DNA of 64,000 nucleotides from Mycobacterium sp. BK086 (GCA_004362315.1 SNWL01000004.1:496001-560000), one strand, 5' to 3'; shown: positions 34,103-43,446, counted from the stretch's first letter. A program made the numbers and translations. Notes: generated by a model not told the origin, from the sequence alone.

Positions 34103-35617
34103 TCAGACCTCGACCCAGTCCAGCGTGCGCTGCACCGCCTTACGCCAGCCGGCGTAGCCGGTCTCGCGCTGCTCGTCAGTCCACGCCGGCGACCATCGGC
34201 GATCCTCCTGCCAATTGGCCCGCAGGTCATCGGGATCCGCCCAGAATCCGACCGCCAGGCCGGCGGCGTAGGCCGCGCCCAGCGCCGTCGTCTCAGCGAC
34301 AACCGGGCGCACCACATCCACCCCGAGCACATCAGCCTGGATCTGCATGCACAGCTCGTTCTGGGTGACACCGCCGTCGACCTTCAAAACCTCAAGGTGC
34401 ACACCGGAATCGGCTTCCATCGCGTCGACGACGTCGCGGCTCTGGTAGCAGATCGCCTCCAGCGTCGCCCGCGCCACGTGCGCATTGGAGTTGTAGCGGG
34501 ACAGTCCGACGATCGCCCCGCGCGCGTCCGAGCGCCAGTACGGCGCGAACAGGCCCGAGAAGGCCGGCACGAAGTACACCCCGCCGTTGTCGGAGACCTG
34601 TGCGGCCAGCGTCTCGCTCTGTGACGCACCGCTGATGATGCCCAGTTGATCGCGCAGCCACTGCACGGCCGATCCGGTCACCGCGATCGAACCCTCAAGG
34701 GCGTAAATGGGTTTCGCGTCACCGAACTGATAGCACACGGTGGTCAGCAGCCCGTTCTCGCTGCGCACGATCTTCTCGCCGGTGTTGAGCAACAGGAAGT
34801 TTCCGGTGCCGTAGGTGTTCTTGGCCTCGCCGGGGGCCAGGCAGACCTGGCCGACCATCGCGGCCTGCTGGTCACCGAGGCTTGCCGTCACCGGAACCTC
34901 GCCGCCGGCCGGCCCGCCGGGATGGGTCATCCCGTAGGGCTCCGGCGACGACGACGGCCGGATCTCGGGCAGCATCGCACGCGGAATCCCGAAGAGCCCC
35001 AACAGTTCTTCGTCCCAGTCCAGGGTCTCCAGATTCATAAGCATGGTGCGGCTGGCGTTGGTCACGTCGGTGACGTGTACCCCACCCTTGGGGCCGCCGG
35101 TCAGGTTCCACAGCACCCAGGTATCGGGGGTCCCGAACAGGGCGTCTCCGCGTTCGGCGTCGGTACGCACCCCGTCGACGTTCTCCAGGATCCACTGCAG
35201 CTTGCCGCCGGAGAAGTAGGTGGCAGGCGGCAGGCCGGCCTTGCGCCGGATGATGTCACCGCGCCCGTCACGATCGAGTGCGGCCGCGATGCGGTCGGTG
35301 CGGGTGTCCTGCCAGACGATGGCGTTGTAGTAGGGCCGTCCCGTCTTACGGTTCCACACCAGGGTGGTCTCCCGCTGATTCGTGATGCCCAACGCGGCAA
35401 GGTCACCGGCGGCCAGCTTGGTGGTATTCAGCGCCGATTTCACCACCGTCTGGGTGCGCTCCCAGATCTCGACCGGGTTGTGCTCCACCCACCCCGACTG
35501 CGGCAGGATCTGCTCGTGTTCGAGCTGATGCCGGCCGACCTCGGCACCCTCGTGATCGAAGATCATGCAGCGGGTGCTGGTGGTGCCCTGGTCGATCGCG
35601 GCGACGAAGTCGGCCAA
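34103..35617 (-). CDS. glpK: Glycerol kinase
   Basis: A 504-residue FGGY-family kinase. The phosphate-1 motif '[15 protein letters not shown]' lies at about residues 6-20, '[20 protein letters not shown]' near 78, and the FGGY signature segment '[20 protein letters not shown]'-like region near 310. It phosphorylates glycerol to sn-glycerol 3-phosphate with ATP in the cytoplasm. The start is a TTG at 35617 preceded by AGAGGAG at 8 nt; the open frame further upstream is antisense to the next gene. M. tuberculosis has the same gene (Rv3696c) at this place. Confidence 0.94.
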   Translation of the reverse strand: MADFVAAIDQGTTSTRCMIFDHEGAEVGRHQLEHEQILPQSGWVEHNPVEIWERTQTVVKSALNTTKLAAGDLAALGITNQRETTLVWNRKTGRPYYNAIVWQDTRTDRIAAALDRDGRGDIIRRKAGLPPATYFSGGKLQWILENVDGVRTDAERGDALFGTPDTWVLWNLTGGPKGGVHVTDVTNASRTMLMNLETLDWDEELLGLFGIPRAMLPEIRPSSSPEPYGMTHPGGPAGGEVPVTASLGDQQAAMVGQVCLAPGEAKNTYGTGNFLLLNTGEKIVRSENGLLTTVCYQFGDAKPIYALEGSIAVTGSAVQWLRDQLGIISGASQSETLAAQVSDNGGVYFVPAFSGLFAPYWRSDARGAIVGLSRYNSNAHVARATLEAICYQSRDVVDAMEADSGVHLEVLKVDGGVTQNELCMQIQADVLGVDVVRPVVAETTALGAAYAAGLAVGFWADPDDLRANWQEDRRWSPAWTDEQRETGYAGWRKAVQRTLDWVEV

Positions 35618-35677
35618 CGGTGCTCCTCTGACGTGCGGCGCTGCCCATGCGGCAGCCGTTCGTCCATGATGGCCTAC

Positions 35678-36421
35678 ATGGCAGAGCAGATCACCGACAT
35701 CGCCGACATGCCCCGCGGCGGCCCGGACGCCTCCTGGCTGGATCGCCTGCTGGAGACCGACCGCCCCGAATACCTCGACCGCGATGACATCGACGACGAG
35801 GTCAAGCGTGGGATCGTGCTGGCGCTGGACCGGATCGGCGCGCTCTTCCACGAGCACGAGCGCAACGCCGAACTCGTGCTGCGCGAGGTCGCCGATATCG
35901 CCGACCCGAAGATCCTCGAACTCGGGGCGGGCCACGGCGCGCTGTCGCGCACAGTGCTCGAACAACATCCGACCGCTGTCGTCACCGTCACCGACATCAA
36001 TGCCGATTCAGTGGTCGCGATGGCCGCCTCCGACCTGGGCGACCACGCTCGCGCAACCATCGGCCTGGTCGACGCGACCGCGATCGCCGCCGAGGACGGC
36101 GAGTACGACCTCGCCGTCTTCGCGCTGTCGTTTCATCACCTTGAGCCCGCCCAGGCCGCCCAGGTCCTTGCCGAGGGCACCCGGGTGGCGAGCCGGCTGC
36201 TGGTCATCGATCTGCCGCGCATGCCGTCGCTGCTGCACGTCGCCAAACTGGCGATGATGGCACCGCTGGTGTGGTGGCCGTTCGCCCACGACGGGCTGAT
36301 CAGTTCCTTGCGTTCGTACAGCCCGTCGGCGCTGCGTGCGCTGGGTGCCTACGCCGATCTCGAGGTCGAGGTCAGCACCAACCCGTTCGACCGGCAGGTC
36401 GTGATCGCCCGCCGACGCTGA
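35678..36421 (+). CDS. Class I SAM-dependent methyltransferase
   Basis: A 247-residue protein. Motif I '[15 protein letters not shown]' is near residue 87, the acidic post-I residue is in '[11 protein letters not shown]', and '[19 protein letters not shown]' is motif IV with the FHHL block common in small-molecule methyltransferases. ATGs at 35666, 35669 and 35678 are all in frame; CATGAT upstream favours 35678. It lies 24 bp before the GCS2-like gene on the same strand. It is extra compared with the Rv3696c-Rv3699 order of M. tuberculosis. Substrate unknown. Confidence 0.85.
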   Translation: MAEQITDIADMPRGGPDASWLDRLLETDRPEYLDRDDIDDEVKRGIVLALDRIGALFHEHERNAELVLREVADIADPKILELGAGHGALSRTVLEQHPTAVVTVTDINADSVVAMAASDLGDHARATIGLVDATAIAAEDGEYDLAVFALSFHHLEPAQAAQVLAEGTRVASRLLVIDLPRMPSLLHVAKLAMMAPLVWWPFAHDGLISSLRSYSPSALRALGAYADLEVEVSTNPFDRQVVIARRR

Positions 36422-36445
36422 CTCAGATGTGGTTGCATCGACGAC

Positions 36446-37930
36446 GTGGGGGAAGAGGTCAAGCACACCACCTTCAACCGGGCGCAGCGGCAGCAGTACC
36501 GGCGCAAAGTACAGCTGTGCCTCGACGTGTTCGAAACGATGCTGGCGCAGTCCAGTTTCGAATTCGACCGCCCGCTGACCGGCATGGAGATCGAATGCAA
36601 CCTGGTCACCGATGACTATCAGCCCGCGATGTCCAACCAGGAGGTGCTGGCCGCGATCGCCGACCCGGCGTATCAGACCGAATTAGGTGCCTACAACATC
36701 GAATTCAATGTGCCGCCGCGTCCGCTGCCCGGCCGCACCGCGCTCGAATTGGAAGCCGAGATCCGCGCCAGTCTGAATGCCGCCGAGACCAAGGCGAACA
36801 CCGATGACGCGCACATCGTGATGATCGGAATCCTGCCGACGCTGATGCCGCAACATCTGGCAGGCAGCTGGATGAGCCCATCGCTGCGCTACCAAGCACT
36901 CAACGACTCAATCTTCACCGCCCGCGGCGAGGACATCCTCATCGACATCACCGGACCCGAGCGGCTGAGCCTGCACGCCGAGTCCATCGCCCCCGAATCT
37001 GCCTGCACCAGTATGCAATTGCACCTTCAGGTGTCCCCCGCCGACTTCGCCGCCAACTGGAACGCGGCACAGGTGCTGGCCGGCCCGCAATTGGCCCTCG
37101 GCGCGAATTCGCCGTATTTCTTCGGCCACCAGTTGTGGGCCGAGACGCGCATCGAATTGTTCGCACAGGCCACCGACACCCGCCCCGACGAGCTGAAGGC
37201 CCAGGGCGTGCGTCCGCGAGTGTGGTTCGGGGAGCGCTGGATCACCTCGATTTTCGACCTCTTCGAAGAGAACGTGCGCTACTTCCCGTCGCTGCTGCCC
37301 GAGCTGTCCGACGAGGACCCGGTCGCCGAGCTGGCCGCCGGGCGTACCCCGCAGCTGCCCGAACTCCGCCTGCACAACGGCACGGTGTACCGCTGGAACC
37401 GGCCGGTCTACGACGTCGTGAACGGACGGCCACATCTGCGGGTGGAGAACCGGGTATTGCCCGCCGGTCCCACCGTCGTCGACATGATGGCGAATTCGGC
37501 GTTCTACTACGGCGCGCTGCGCGTGCTGGCCGAAGAGGACCGACCGCTCTGGACGAAGATGAGTTTCACAGCGGCACATGACAATTTCATCGAGTCCGCC
37601 CGGCACGGAATGGAGGCCCGGCTGTATTGGCCGGGTCTGGGCGAGATCACTCCCGACGAGCTGGTGCTGCGAACCCTGCTGCCGATGGCCGACGAAGGCC
37701 TGCGCCGCTGGGGGGTGGCCGCCGAAGTACGCGACCGCTATCTGGGCGTGATCGAGGGACGCGCCAAGACCGGGCGCAACGGATCGGCCTGGCAGGTCGC
37801 GACAGTGCAGGCGCTGCAGCGCCAGGGCATGGCGCGCCCGCAGGCGCTGGCCGAGATGCTGCGCCGGTACTGCGACCTCATGCACAGCAATGAACCCGTC
37901 CACACCTGGGACGATGTGATCGCGGAGTAG
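36446..37930 (+). CDS. Glutamate-cysteine ligase-like protein (Rv3698-type, GCS2 superfamily)
   Basis: A 494-residue protein with a GTG start. It has the ATP-grasp-like carboxylate-amine ligase features of GCS2 proteins: 'TGMEIECNLVTDD' near residue 45 (acidic metal site), 'GAYNIEFNVPPRPLPG' near 81, 'ACTSMQLHLQVSP' near 186 and 'NGRPHLRVENRVLPAG' near 327. Relatives join glutamate to an amine. It is not EgtA, which is present separately at 49829-51127. Flanking methyltransferase genes on both sides suggest a small biosynthetic unit (inference). Confidence 0.85.
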   Translation: MGEEVKHTTFNRAQRQQYRRKVQLCLDVFETMLAQSSFEFDRPLTGMEIECNLVTDDYQPAMSNQEVLAAIADPAYQTELGAYNIEFNVPPRPLPGRTALELEAEIRASLNAAETKANTDDAHIVMIGILPTLMPQHLAGSWMSPSLRYQALNDSIFTARGEDILIDITGPERLSLHAESIAPESACTSMQLHLQVSPADFAANWNAAQVLAGPQLALGANSPYFFGHQLWAETRIELFAQATDTRPDELKAQGVRPRVWFGERWITSIFDLFEENVRYFPSLLPELSDEDPVAELAAGRTPQLPELRLHNGTVYRWNRPVYDVVNGRPHLRVENRVLPAGPTVVDMMANSAFYYGALRVLAEEDRPLWTKMSFTAAHDNFIESARHGMEARLYWPGLGEITPDELVLRTLLPMADEGLRRWGVAAEVRDRYLGVIEGRAKTGRNGSAWQVATVQALQRQGMARPQALAEMLRRYCDLMHSNEPVHTWDDVIAE

Positions 37931-37940
37931 GTTGGGGGCC

Positions 37941-38618
37941 ATGGACTCTGAGGTGATGGATTGGGACAGCGTCTACAAGCAGGAAGGCGGCTTCGACGGC
38001 CCGCCCCCATGGAATATCGGTGAGCCGCAGCCCGAGCTGGCCGCCCTGATCCGGGACGGAAAGGTCACCGGTGACGTGCTCGACGCCGGTTGTGGGCACG
38101 CGGAACTGTCCCTGGCCCTCGCCGCTGCGGGTATCACCGTTGTCGGCATCGACCTGTCCCCCACCGCGATCGCGGCGGCGACCGAGGCTGCCCGCGAGCG
38201 CGGGCTGAGCAACGCGACGTACGTGGCCGCCGATATCACCAGCTTCACCGGCTATGACGAGCGATTCGCCACGATCGTCGACAGCACGCTGTTCCATTCG
38301 CTGCCAGTCGACCGCCGCGACGCCTACCTTCAGTCGATTCACCGCGCCGCCGCGCCCGGTGCGAAGCTCTTCGTGCTGGTCTTCGCCAAGGGCGCCTTCC
38401 CGCCCGATGTGGATACCAAGCCCAACGAGGTCGACGAAGACGAGCTGCGGGCCGCGGTGTCCCGGTACTTCGTGATCGATGACATCCGTCCGGCCAAGAT
38501 CCATGCCCACATGCCGGAAATGCCCGGAATGCCCGCGGGCGAGAAGCCTTTCGACGTGGACGAGAAGGGCCGGATGAAGATGCCCGCCTTCCTGCTCAGC
38601 GCACACAAAGAGGGCTGA
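37941..38618 (+). CDS. Class I SAM-dependent methyltransferase (Rv3699-type)
   Basis: A 225-residue enzyme. 'PPPWNIGEPQPELAALI' near residue 20 is typical of thiopurine-methyltransferase-like proteins, motif I 'VLDAGCGHAELSLALAAAG' is near 48, and 'IDLSPTAIAAA' is motif II. It starts 10 bp after the GCS2-like gene stop, in the same operon. ATG 37941 is preferred to the in-frame GTG/ATG upstream because the family sequence begins there. Substrate unknown; TPMT-like enzymes often methylate thiols or chalcogens. A perfect 11-bp hairpin follows the stop. Confidence 0.86.
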   Translation: MDSEVMDWDSVYKQEGGFDGPPPWNIGEPQPELAALIRDGKVTGDVLDAGCGHAELSLALAAAGITVVGIDLSPTAIAAATEAARERGLSNATYVAADITSFTGYDERFATIVDSTLFHSLPVDRRDAYLQSIHRAAAPGAKLFVLVFAKGAFPPDVDTKPNEVDEDELRAAVSRYFVIDDIRPAKIHAHMPEMPGMPAGEKPFDVDEKGRMKMPAFLLSAHKEG

Positions 38619-38624
38619 ATCTGT

Positions 38625-38651
38625 GGATTGCGCTAGGGAATAGCGCAATCC
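38625..38651. terminator. Perfect stem-loop after the Rv3699-type gene
   Basis: GGATTGCGCTA (38625-38635) pairs perfectly with TAGCGCAATCC (38641-38651) around GGGAA. It begins 7 nt after the methyltransferase stop. No T-run follows, so it is an I-shaped mycobacterial terminator or, given the perfect symmetry and the promoter position 47 bp before the GPP34 gene, an operator. Confidence 0.6.
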
Positions 38652-38698
38652 GGCTCATGCCACTTCCGTAGCCGACGGGGTTGTTCCCATGATCGGCC

Positions 38699-39409
38699 AT
38701 GGACCTACCGCGCACCCTCTACGGACAGCTCTACCTGCTGGCCTACGACCGTAGGCGGCGCCGTTTCGACTACGGCAAGCTGTGGCTGCTCGACCACGCC
38801 CTTCGTGGCGCGATGCTGGCCGAACTCCTTGAAGCTGGCCATCTCCAGGACGTCAACGGCAGTGCCCGCCGCGGTCGGGGCCGGTTACCCGCCGATCCGG
38901 TGTTGCGGGCCATCGTCGAGACAATCGACGACGACAACCCGAAATCCTGGTCCCTGCTGGTCGGATGGAGCGACCTGGACACCAGCGGGCTGGTGCGTCA
39001 ACAGCTGGAGCATTACGGCTGGATCTGTCCTCAACGGCGGACGACATTCGGCTTCATCCCGACTCGCTGCGTCGGACTTTCCGACGAGGCTCCGGCCGCC
39101 GGTCTCGCGGACCGCGCGACTCAGGCGTTGCGCGACGCCATCGGGGACCGGCCCGCCGATCCCCGCGCGCTGACGCTGGGTCTGCTCACCGTGCTGTGCG
39201 AACTGCCGCTGCTGGGCAAGAGTGAACTGCGGCGGCATTGCGACAAACTGCGGATTCTCGCTCTCGCATCGGCTGTCCCCGTCGTCGGCGTGTACCAGGC
39301 CGTCGAGGCGGTCCACGCCGAGTTGCGCGCAAAGAACCACTCGCACAACCACTCCGACGGGGGTGGGTGCGGTGGCGGCTGCGGAGGTTGCGGAGGCTGC
39401 GGTGGCTAG
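38699..39409 (+). CDS. GPP34 (GOLPH3/VPS74-like) protein with His/Cys/Gly tail
   Basis: A 236-residue helical GPP34 protein ('TLYGQLYLLAYDRRRRRFDY' at the start, 'GLLTVLCELPLLGKSELRRH' near 161). Eukaryotic relatives bind phosphatidylinositol-4-phosphate on Golgi membranes; actinobacterial ones have no proven role. The last 25 residues are unusual: three spaced His (214, 216, 218) then four Cys (224, 228, 231, 234) in glycine. This looks like a metal-binding or modifiable tail. The next gene starts inside the last codons (8-bp overlap). It is the first gene of the co-directional block up to 44378. Confidence 0.85.
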   Translation: MDLPRTLYGQLYLLAYDRRRRRFDYGKLWLLDHALRGAMLAELLEAGHLQDVNGSARRGRGRLPADPVLRAIVETIDDDNPKSWSLLVGWSDLDTSGLVRQQLEHYGWICPQRRTTFGFIPTRCVGLSDEAPAAGLADRATQALRDAIGDRPADPRALTLGLLTVLCELPLLGKSELRRHCDKLRILALASAVPVVGVYQAVEAVHAELRAKNHSHNHSDGGGCGGGCGGCGGCGG

Positions 39410-39911
39410 GCGGCACGACCGCCGGATGGCCCGAGTGGACGCCGCACTGGCCACACTCGAGCTACCCGAGGCCGTGTTCAAGACCTGCCCCTGGGAGCCG
39501 CGGGAGCTGATCGAGACAGGACTACGGCAATGGCTGCGCTGCTGTGCCGCCGCGCTCGGGGAGCGCCGCGTGATCGGGATGCCTTCACGCGCCGTCGACG
39601 AGGCCTGGCACGGCTTCATCCTCTGTACCGCAAAGTATTTCACGTTCTGCGACAAGGCCTACGGCCGATATCTGCATCACCATCCCGAAGGCGCCGCACC
39701 TGGCGGCCTGCCCGGGGCGACCGACTCGATCGCTGAGCAGCTCGGTCGGACGGTGGTGGCGTGGACCTTGGTGAAGAAGCCCGACGAGCGTTGTGTCCTT
39801 TGGGATCTCGATCAGCGAGTCGGCGTCGAACATCCCTGGGGAGTATGTCTCACCAGGGTCGCGGCCATCGAAACGGTCGCCGCAAGGATCGGAAAGGAGT
39901 CAGCATCATGA
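39402..39911 (+). CDS. GRDP-like (DUF1399-like, 'glycine-rich domain protein'-type) protein
   Basis: A 169-residue soluble protein. The block 'RAVDEAWHGFILCTAKYFTF' (63-82), then C83 and 'YLHHHPE' (90-96), matches the conserved W-H ... Y ... C ... H pattern of plant GRDP/DUF1399 domains and their bacterial relatives. His70, Cys83 and His92-94 could bind a metal. The GTG at 39402 overlaps the GPP34 stop; ATG 39426 is an alternative. Its stop overlaps the next start (ATGA). Neighbours with Cys/Gly tails on both sides suggest it acts on or with those tails (inference). Confidence 0.72.
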   Translation: MARRHDRRMARVDAALATLELPEAVFKTCPWEPRELIETGLRQWLRCCAAALGERRVIGMPSRAVDEAWHGFILCTAKYFTFCDKAYGRYLHHHPEGAAPGGLPGATDSIAEQLGRTVVAWTLVKKPDERCVLWDLDQRVGVEHPWGVCLTRVAAIETVAARIGKESAS

Positions 39912-40234
39912 ACGAAGCAATTGTCACAGGAGTCGTGTTGGCGCTCGTCCTGGCGGTCGTCGCGGTTGGCACATGCATCGCGGTGGGCGCGGCCGTCCGC
40001 GCGGCACGGCATCGCAACAGCAGTGCCGAGGAGCGAGGACGGCGGGCGATCCTGGACCTCGCCATCGATCGTCACCGCCGACAGGTGTGGGGCGCAGGGT
40101 CGCTGGGCATCATCGCGGCGGGCACCGAATTCACCACCGGGACAGGGAGTACCGGTTCCGGTACCGGTTGCGCCGGCAGCGGTGGATGCGGTGGCGGTGG
40201 ATGCGGCGGTGGTGGCGGATGCGGCGGCGGGTAA
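39908..40234 (+). CDS. Small membrane-anchored protein with Cys/Gly-rich C-terminus
   Basis: A 108-residue protein. Residues 5-30 are one transmembrane helix, 31-60 a basic helical linker ('RAARHRNSSAEERGRRAILD'), and from about 72 the sequence is Gly/Thr/Ser, then Gly with Cys at 88, 94, 99 and 105, ending in GGG. The architecture recalls proteins carrying the TIGR04222 domain followed by GGCGGG-type tails, but only the linker is present here, so that assignment is tentative. It could be a metal-binding or post-translationally modified peptide. ATGA overlap with the GRDP-like gene indicates tight coupling. Confidence 0.72.
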   Translation: MNEAIVTGVVLALVLAVVAVGTCIAVGAAVRAARHRNSSAEERGRRAILDLAIDRHRRQVWGAGSLGIIAAGTEFTTGTGSTGSGTGCAGSGGCGGGGCGGGGGCGGG

Positions 40235-40238
40235 GGAC

Positions 40239-41249
40239 ATGCGTCGTCCTCGTCGCCTACCCATCGGCATCTGGTATCGGCTACCGCTCGCACTACGGGT
40301 CCTGATACTGGTCGCCGCCTGGTTCACCTATGGCGCATTGCTGTCGAATCTGAATGTCCTGGATGACGGCAGTCGAACCGCCGAAATCATCTGGGGTGCA
40401 TGCGCTGTCGGGCTGGCCGTCAGCGCGGTGGCCGAAGTGTGGCGGTCACGGCTCTCCCGAAGTCGGCTCGCCGCCATTCTGACACCGATGTTGGCTGCTC
40501 CCTACCTCGGGTTCGGGGCGCTGTCCGCCCACTCGAGCCGGTCCCAGCACCGCGTGCTGTTGCTATGGATGTTGGCGCTCGGCGCGATCTGGTTGTTCGT
40601 GGTGACGCACAAGCGACTTGCGCGCATCAGACACGTGCAGTCGGTGACCCCGAAGCCCCTGACATCCCCGTTTCCCGCGCCACCCGCGTCGGGCTTTCAG
40701 AAACAGCTGCGCTCCAACGCCGAGACTCCGATGGCTGGCCGGATCGTCACGACGTCCGTGATGACCACGGCCACGGTGTTTCTCGTTCTGCTGGTGGCCG
40801 ACTTGGATTCCGTCGTCCACAGCGAGGCCAGGGATGTACATCTCACGTGGGCTGCGGTATTCGCGATCGTGCTGGGAGTTACCCTGACCGTCACCGCATT
40901 CGAGGACCCTCGACTACGTGCCACCCAACAGACGATCGACGAGATCCTGCAGTACGACTTGGCATTCCGCGCAGCGGAATTGCCGGCCCAGTTCGATGTC
41001 GATCAGTGGCAGGGCTGGATCAAGGAGCATCGCCGCTCGGATGCGGTGACGCTGATCTGGGCGGCCTTCTTCGCGATCGTCGCGGGCTGGTCGGTCCTGA
41101 CTCACCCACCGGGATACCACTGGATCGTGGCCACACTCCTCATCGTGCTGGCCGCCTGGCAGATCCATCGCTGGCAAGACCTGCGCGCCATGAACGCACG
41201 ACTGAAAATGATGGTCGAACGGCACGCCATTCGGCAGTTGTATGGCTAG
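40239..41249 (+). CDS. Polytopic membrane protein of unknown function
   Basis: A 336-residue protein with about eight transmembrane helices in two groups of four: residues about 18-38, 47-68, 74-95, 104-124, then 165-187, 199-221, 268-289 and 294-315. Cytoplasmic basic segments separate them. No catalytic or transport signature is recognised. A TAAGGAC ribosome site overlaps the stop of the previous gene, 4 bp upstream, so it is part of the same operon. 144 bp then separate it from the response regulator gene, possibly with an internal promoter. Confidence 0.75.
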   Translation: MRRPRRLPIGIWYRLPLALRVLILVAAWFTYGALLSNLNVLDDGSRTAEIIWGACAVGLAVSAVAEVWRSRLSRSRLAAILTPMLAAPYLGFGALSAHSSRSQHRVLLLWMLALGAIWLFVVTHKRLARIRHVQSVTPKPLTSPFPAPPASGFQKQLRSNAETPMAGRIVTTSVMTTATVFLVLLVADLDSVVHSEARDVHLTWAAVFAIVLGVTLTVTAFEDPRLRATQQTIDEILQYDLAFRAAELPAQFDVDQWQGWIKEHRRSDAVTLIWAAFFAIVAGWSVLTHPPGYHWIVATLLIVLAAWQIHRWQDLRAMNARLKMMVERHAIRQLYG

Positions 41250-41393
41250 TCCGTCGCGAATCTGTGATTTGTGCAAGGAATGCCCGTCGATGCGACAGTA
41301 TGGCTTCCCAGGGGGTGAGGTCCACCACACGATAGTGGGCATTGGCGGCTCGACAGCAACAGCCCGTACCTTCCGGCAAGGAGTTCTAGTGCC

Positions 41394-42062
41394 ATGCAAG
41401 TGCTACTGGTGGAAGACGACGAGGGGGTCGCATCGGCCCTGGCCGAGCTCCTCGGCCAGGCCGGCTCATCGGTGATCCGAACCAGTCGGGGTGCCGATGC
41501 TCTGCATCGGGTCAAGGGCTGTGATCTGGTCCTGTTGGATCTCGGGCTCCCCGATATGGACGGTTTGGACGTGCTTCGCACGTTGCGGCGCGCGTCCACC
41601 GTTCCGGTCATCATCATGACCGCGCGGGACAGCGACGGCGCGGTGGTACTGGGACTACGTGCCGGTGCCGACGACTATCTGGTCAAGCCGGTACGCAAGG
41701 CCGTGCTGCTGGCCCGTATCGAAGCGGTCATGCGACGGCTTCGGCGGGTGACCGGTGACGCCCCGGCCAACCCAGCCGGTCCGGTCCAGGCCGGCCCGGT
41801 CACCATCGACCGCGAACGCCGGGAAGTGACGGTCGCCGGGGTGCAGCAGACGCTGACCCGCACCGAGTTCCAGATCGTCGCGAATCTGGCTGGACGCCTT
41901 GGGGAAGCGGTCAGCCGCGAAGAACTCATGCTCGAGGTATGGGGCACCGCGGTCGTCGGCCGGTCGCGGTCACTGGATTTCTTCATCGGGCAGATCCGCA
42001 ACAAACTCCCGGGGCTCCCGCTGCGCACGGTGCGCGGCTTCGGTTTTCGATTGGACACCTGA
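41394..42062 (+). CDS. OmpR-family response regulator
   Basis: A 222-residue regulator. Receiver domain: acidic pair D8/D9, phosphoacceptor D49 in 'LVLLDLGLPDMDG', T/A site in 'VIIMTARD' and lysine in 'DDYLVKPV'. A winged-helix DNA-binding domain fills the C-terminal half ('LTRTEFQIVANLAGRLGEAV', 'VRGFGFRLD'). ATG is preceded by AAGGAG. The kinase gene follows after 1 bp, so this is its cognate regulator; target genes probably include this operon or the block upstream (inference). Confidence 0.93.
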   Translation: MQVLLVEDDEGVASALAELLGQAGSSVIRTSRGADALHRVKGCDLVLLDLGLPDMDGLDVLRTLRRASTVPVIIMTARDSDGAVVLGLRAGADDYLVKPVRKAVLLARIEAVMRRLRRVTGDAPANPAGPVQAGPVTIDRERREVTVAGVQQTLTRTEFQIVANLAGRLGEAVSREELMLEVWGTAVVGRSRSLDFFIGQIRNKLPGLPLRTVRGFGFRLDT

Positions 42063-42063
42063 C

Positions 42064-43446
42064 GTGGGCGTGCGCGTCCGGCTGATCCTCGTCGTTCTGC
42101 TGCTGCTGGCGGTGACGGCTCTCGCCGTACCGCTGGGGCTGAGCGTGGCCGACCGCCGAACCTCGGCACTGGCCGCCGAACGCGATCGCCAGATCATGGC
42201 GCTGGCCGACGAGGCGGCCGTCGCGGGCTCCCCACTGCAGCAGGTGGTCGACCGTTATCACGAGGTGTACCGCGAAGGTGTACTGGTCGTCGACTCGGAC
42301 GGGAAAACCCTTGCCGCCAAGGGCCTTGCCGAATCCGATCCCGGTGTGAGGTCGGCAACCGACCATGCCCTCGTCGATGCACCGACATCGCCGTGGACAA
42401 GAATCCGGCCCTGGGATCAGGGCCGCGTTCTGGTGACGGCGGGGATCAGACGCGACGGTCAATTGGTCGGTGCGGTCGTCGCCGCCGCCGACACCTCCGC
42501 CGCGGCGCGCGGTGTGGCGATCGCATGGATGTGGGTCGGTCTCGGCTCGGTGGTACTGCTGACGCTGGCAGTGCTGGTCGCCCGCGGCCTCACCCGATGG
42601 GTGCTACGACCGCTGACGGGCCTGGAGCAGGCCGTCGCAGAAATGACCGAAGGAGTCGCGGGCCCGCCGGCCAACGTGGCCGGCCCACCTGAACTGCGTC
42701 ATTTCACCGCCGCCTTCAACAAGATGTCACAGGTGGTCCGGGCCTCCCTCGAGCGGCAACGTCGACTGGTCGCCGATGCATCACACCAGCTGCGAAATCC
42801 GTTGGCCGCAGTCCGGTTACGCGCCGATACGCTCGAGGAGAACGTGACGGAGTCGGGCCAGGCGACGTATCAGTCGATGAGCGCCGAACTGGATCGGTTG
42901 GAGAATCTGCTACACCAGTTGCTGCGGCTGGCCCGGGCAGAGGAGATAAGCGGCACACGCAAAGCGGGCTTGGCCGGCGCGGTGACCGAGTCGACCGACG
43001 TCGCCGACGTGATCGCCGAGCGCATCACCTTTTGGCAGCCCGTCGCCGACCGGCGAAACCAACAACTGCACAACCATTCTCAGCTCCCCGGGCCGGCCGT
43101 CCAACTTGCCCGCCACGACGTGGAGCAATTGCTCGACATCGCGATCGACAACGCGCTGCGGTACGCGGGCGAGGGAACCACCGTCTCTTTGTCGGCGGTG
43201 CGCACCGACACCGACATCGAAATGCTGGTGAGCGACGACGGACAGGGGCTGGCCGAGGCCGACCTGTCCAAGGCCGCGACACGGTTCTGGCGAGGCCAAA
43301 AGGACATCGCCGGAACGGGTCTCGGGCTGGCCATTGCCGCGGAGATCACCGCCGGTCACGGCGGCGCCATCGCTCTGGAGAATGCCCCTGAGGGCGGCCT
43401 TCTGGTTCGCTTTCACCTGCCCGCCGCAGACGAGGCCGTGTCATGA
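42064..43446 (+). CDS. Sensor histidine kinase
   Basis: A 460-residue kinase. TM1 about residues 6-28, an extracytoplasmic sensor region of ~125 residues, TM2 about 152-173, HAMP to about 230, then HisKA with H241 in 'VADASHQLRNPLAAVRLRAD'. The ATP-binding domain has N ('DNALRYAG'), G1 ('SDDGQGL') and G2 ('GTGLGLAIAAE') boxes. GTG start after a 1-bp gap from the response regulator; the stop overlaps the TAXI-protein gene (ATGA). The extracytoplasmic domain could contact the TAXI lipoprotein. Confidence 0.92.
   Translation: MGVRVRLILVVLLLLAVTALAVPLGLSVADRRTSALAAERDRQIMALADEAAVAGSPLQQVVDRYHEVYREGVLVVDSDGKTLAAKGLAESDPGVRSATDHALVDAPTSPWTRIRPWDQGRVLVTAGIRRDGQLVGAVVAAADTSAAARGVAIAWMWVGLGSVVLLTLAVLVARGLTRWVLRPLTGLEQAVAEMTEGVAGPPANVAGPPELRHFTAAFNKMSQVVRASLERQRRLVADASHQLRNPLAAVRLRADTLEENVTESGQATYQSMSAELDRLENLLHQLLRLARAEEISGTRKAGLAGAVTESTDVADVIAERITFWQPVADRRNQQLHNHSQLPGPAVQLARHDVEQLLDIAIDNALRYAGEGTTVSLSAVRTDTDIEMLVSDDGQGLAEADLSKAATRFWRGQKDIAGTGLGLAIAAEITAGHGGAIALENAPEGGLLVRFHLPAADEAVS

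Noticed and set aside
34646..35677. Upstream extension of the methyltransferase frame through glpK
   Set aside because: Antisense to glycerol kinase; methyltransferase similarity begins only at about 35678.
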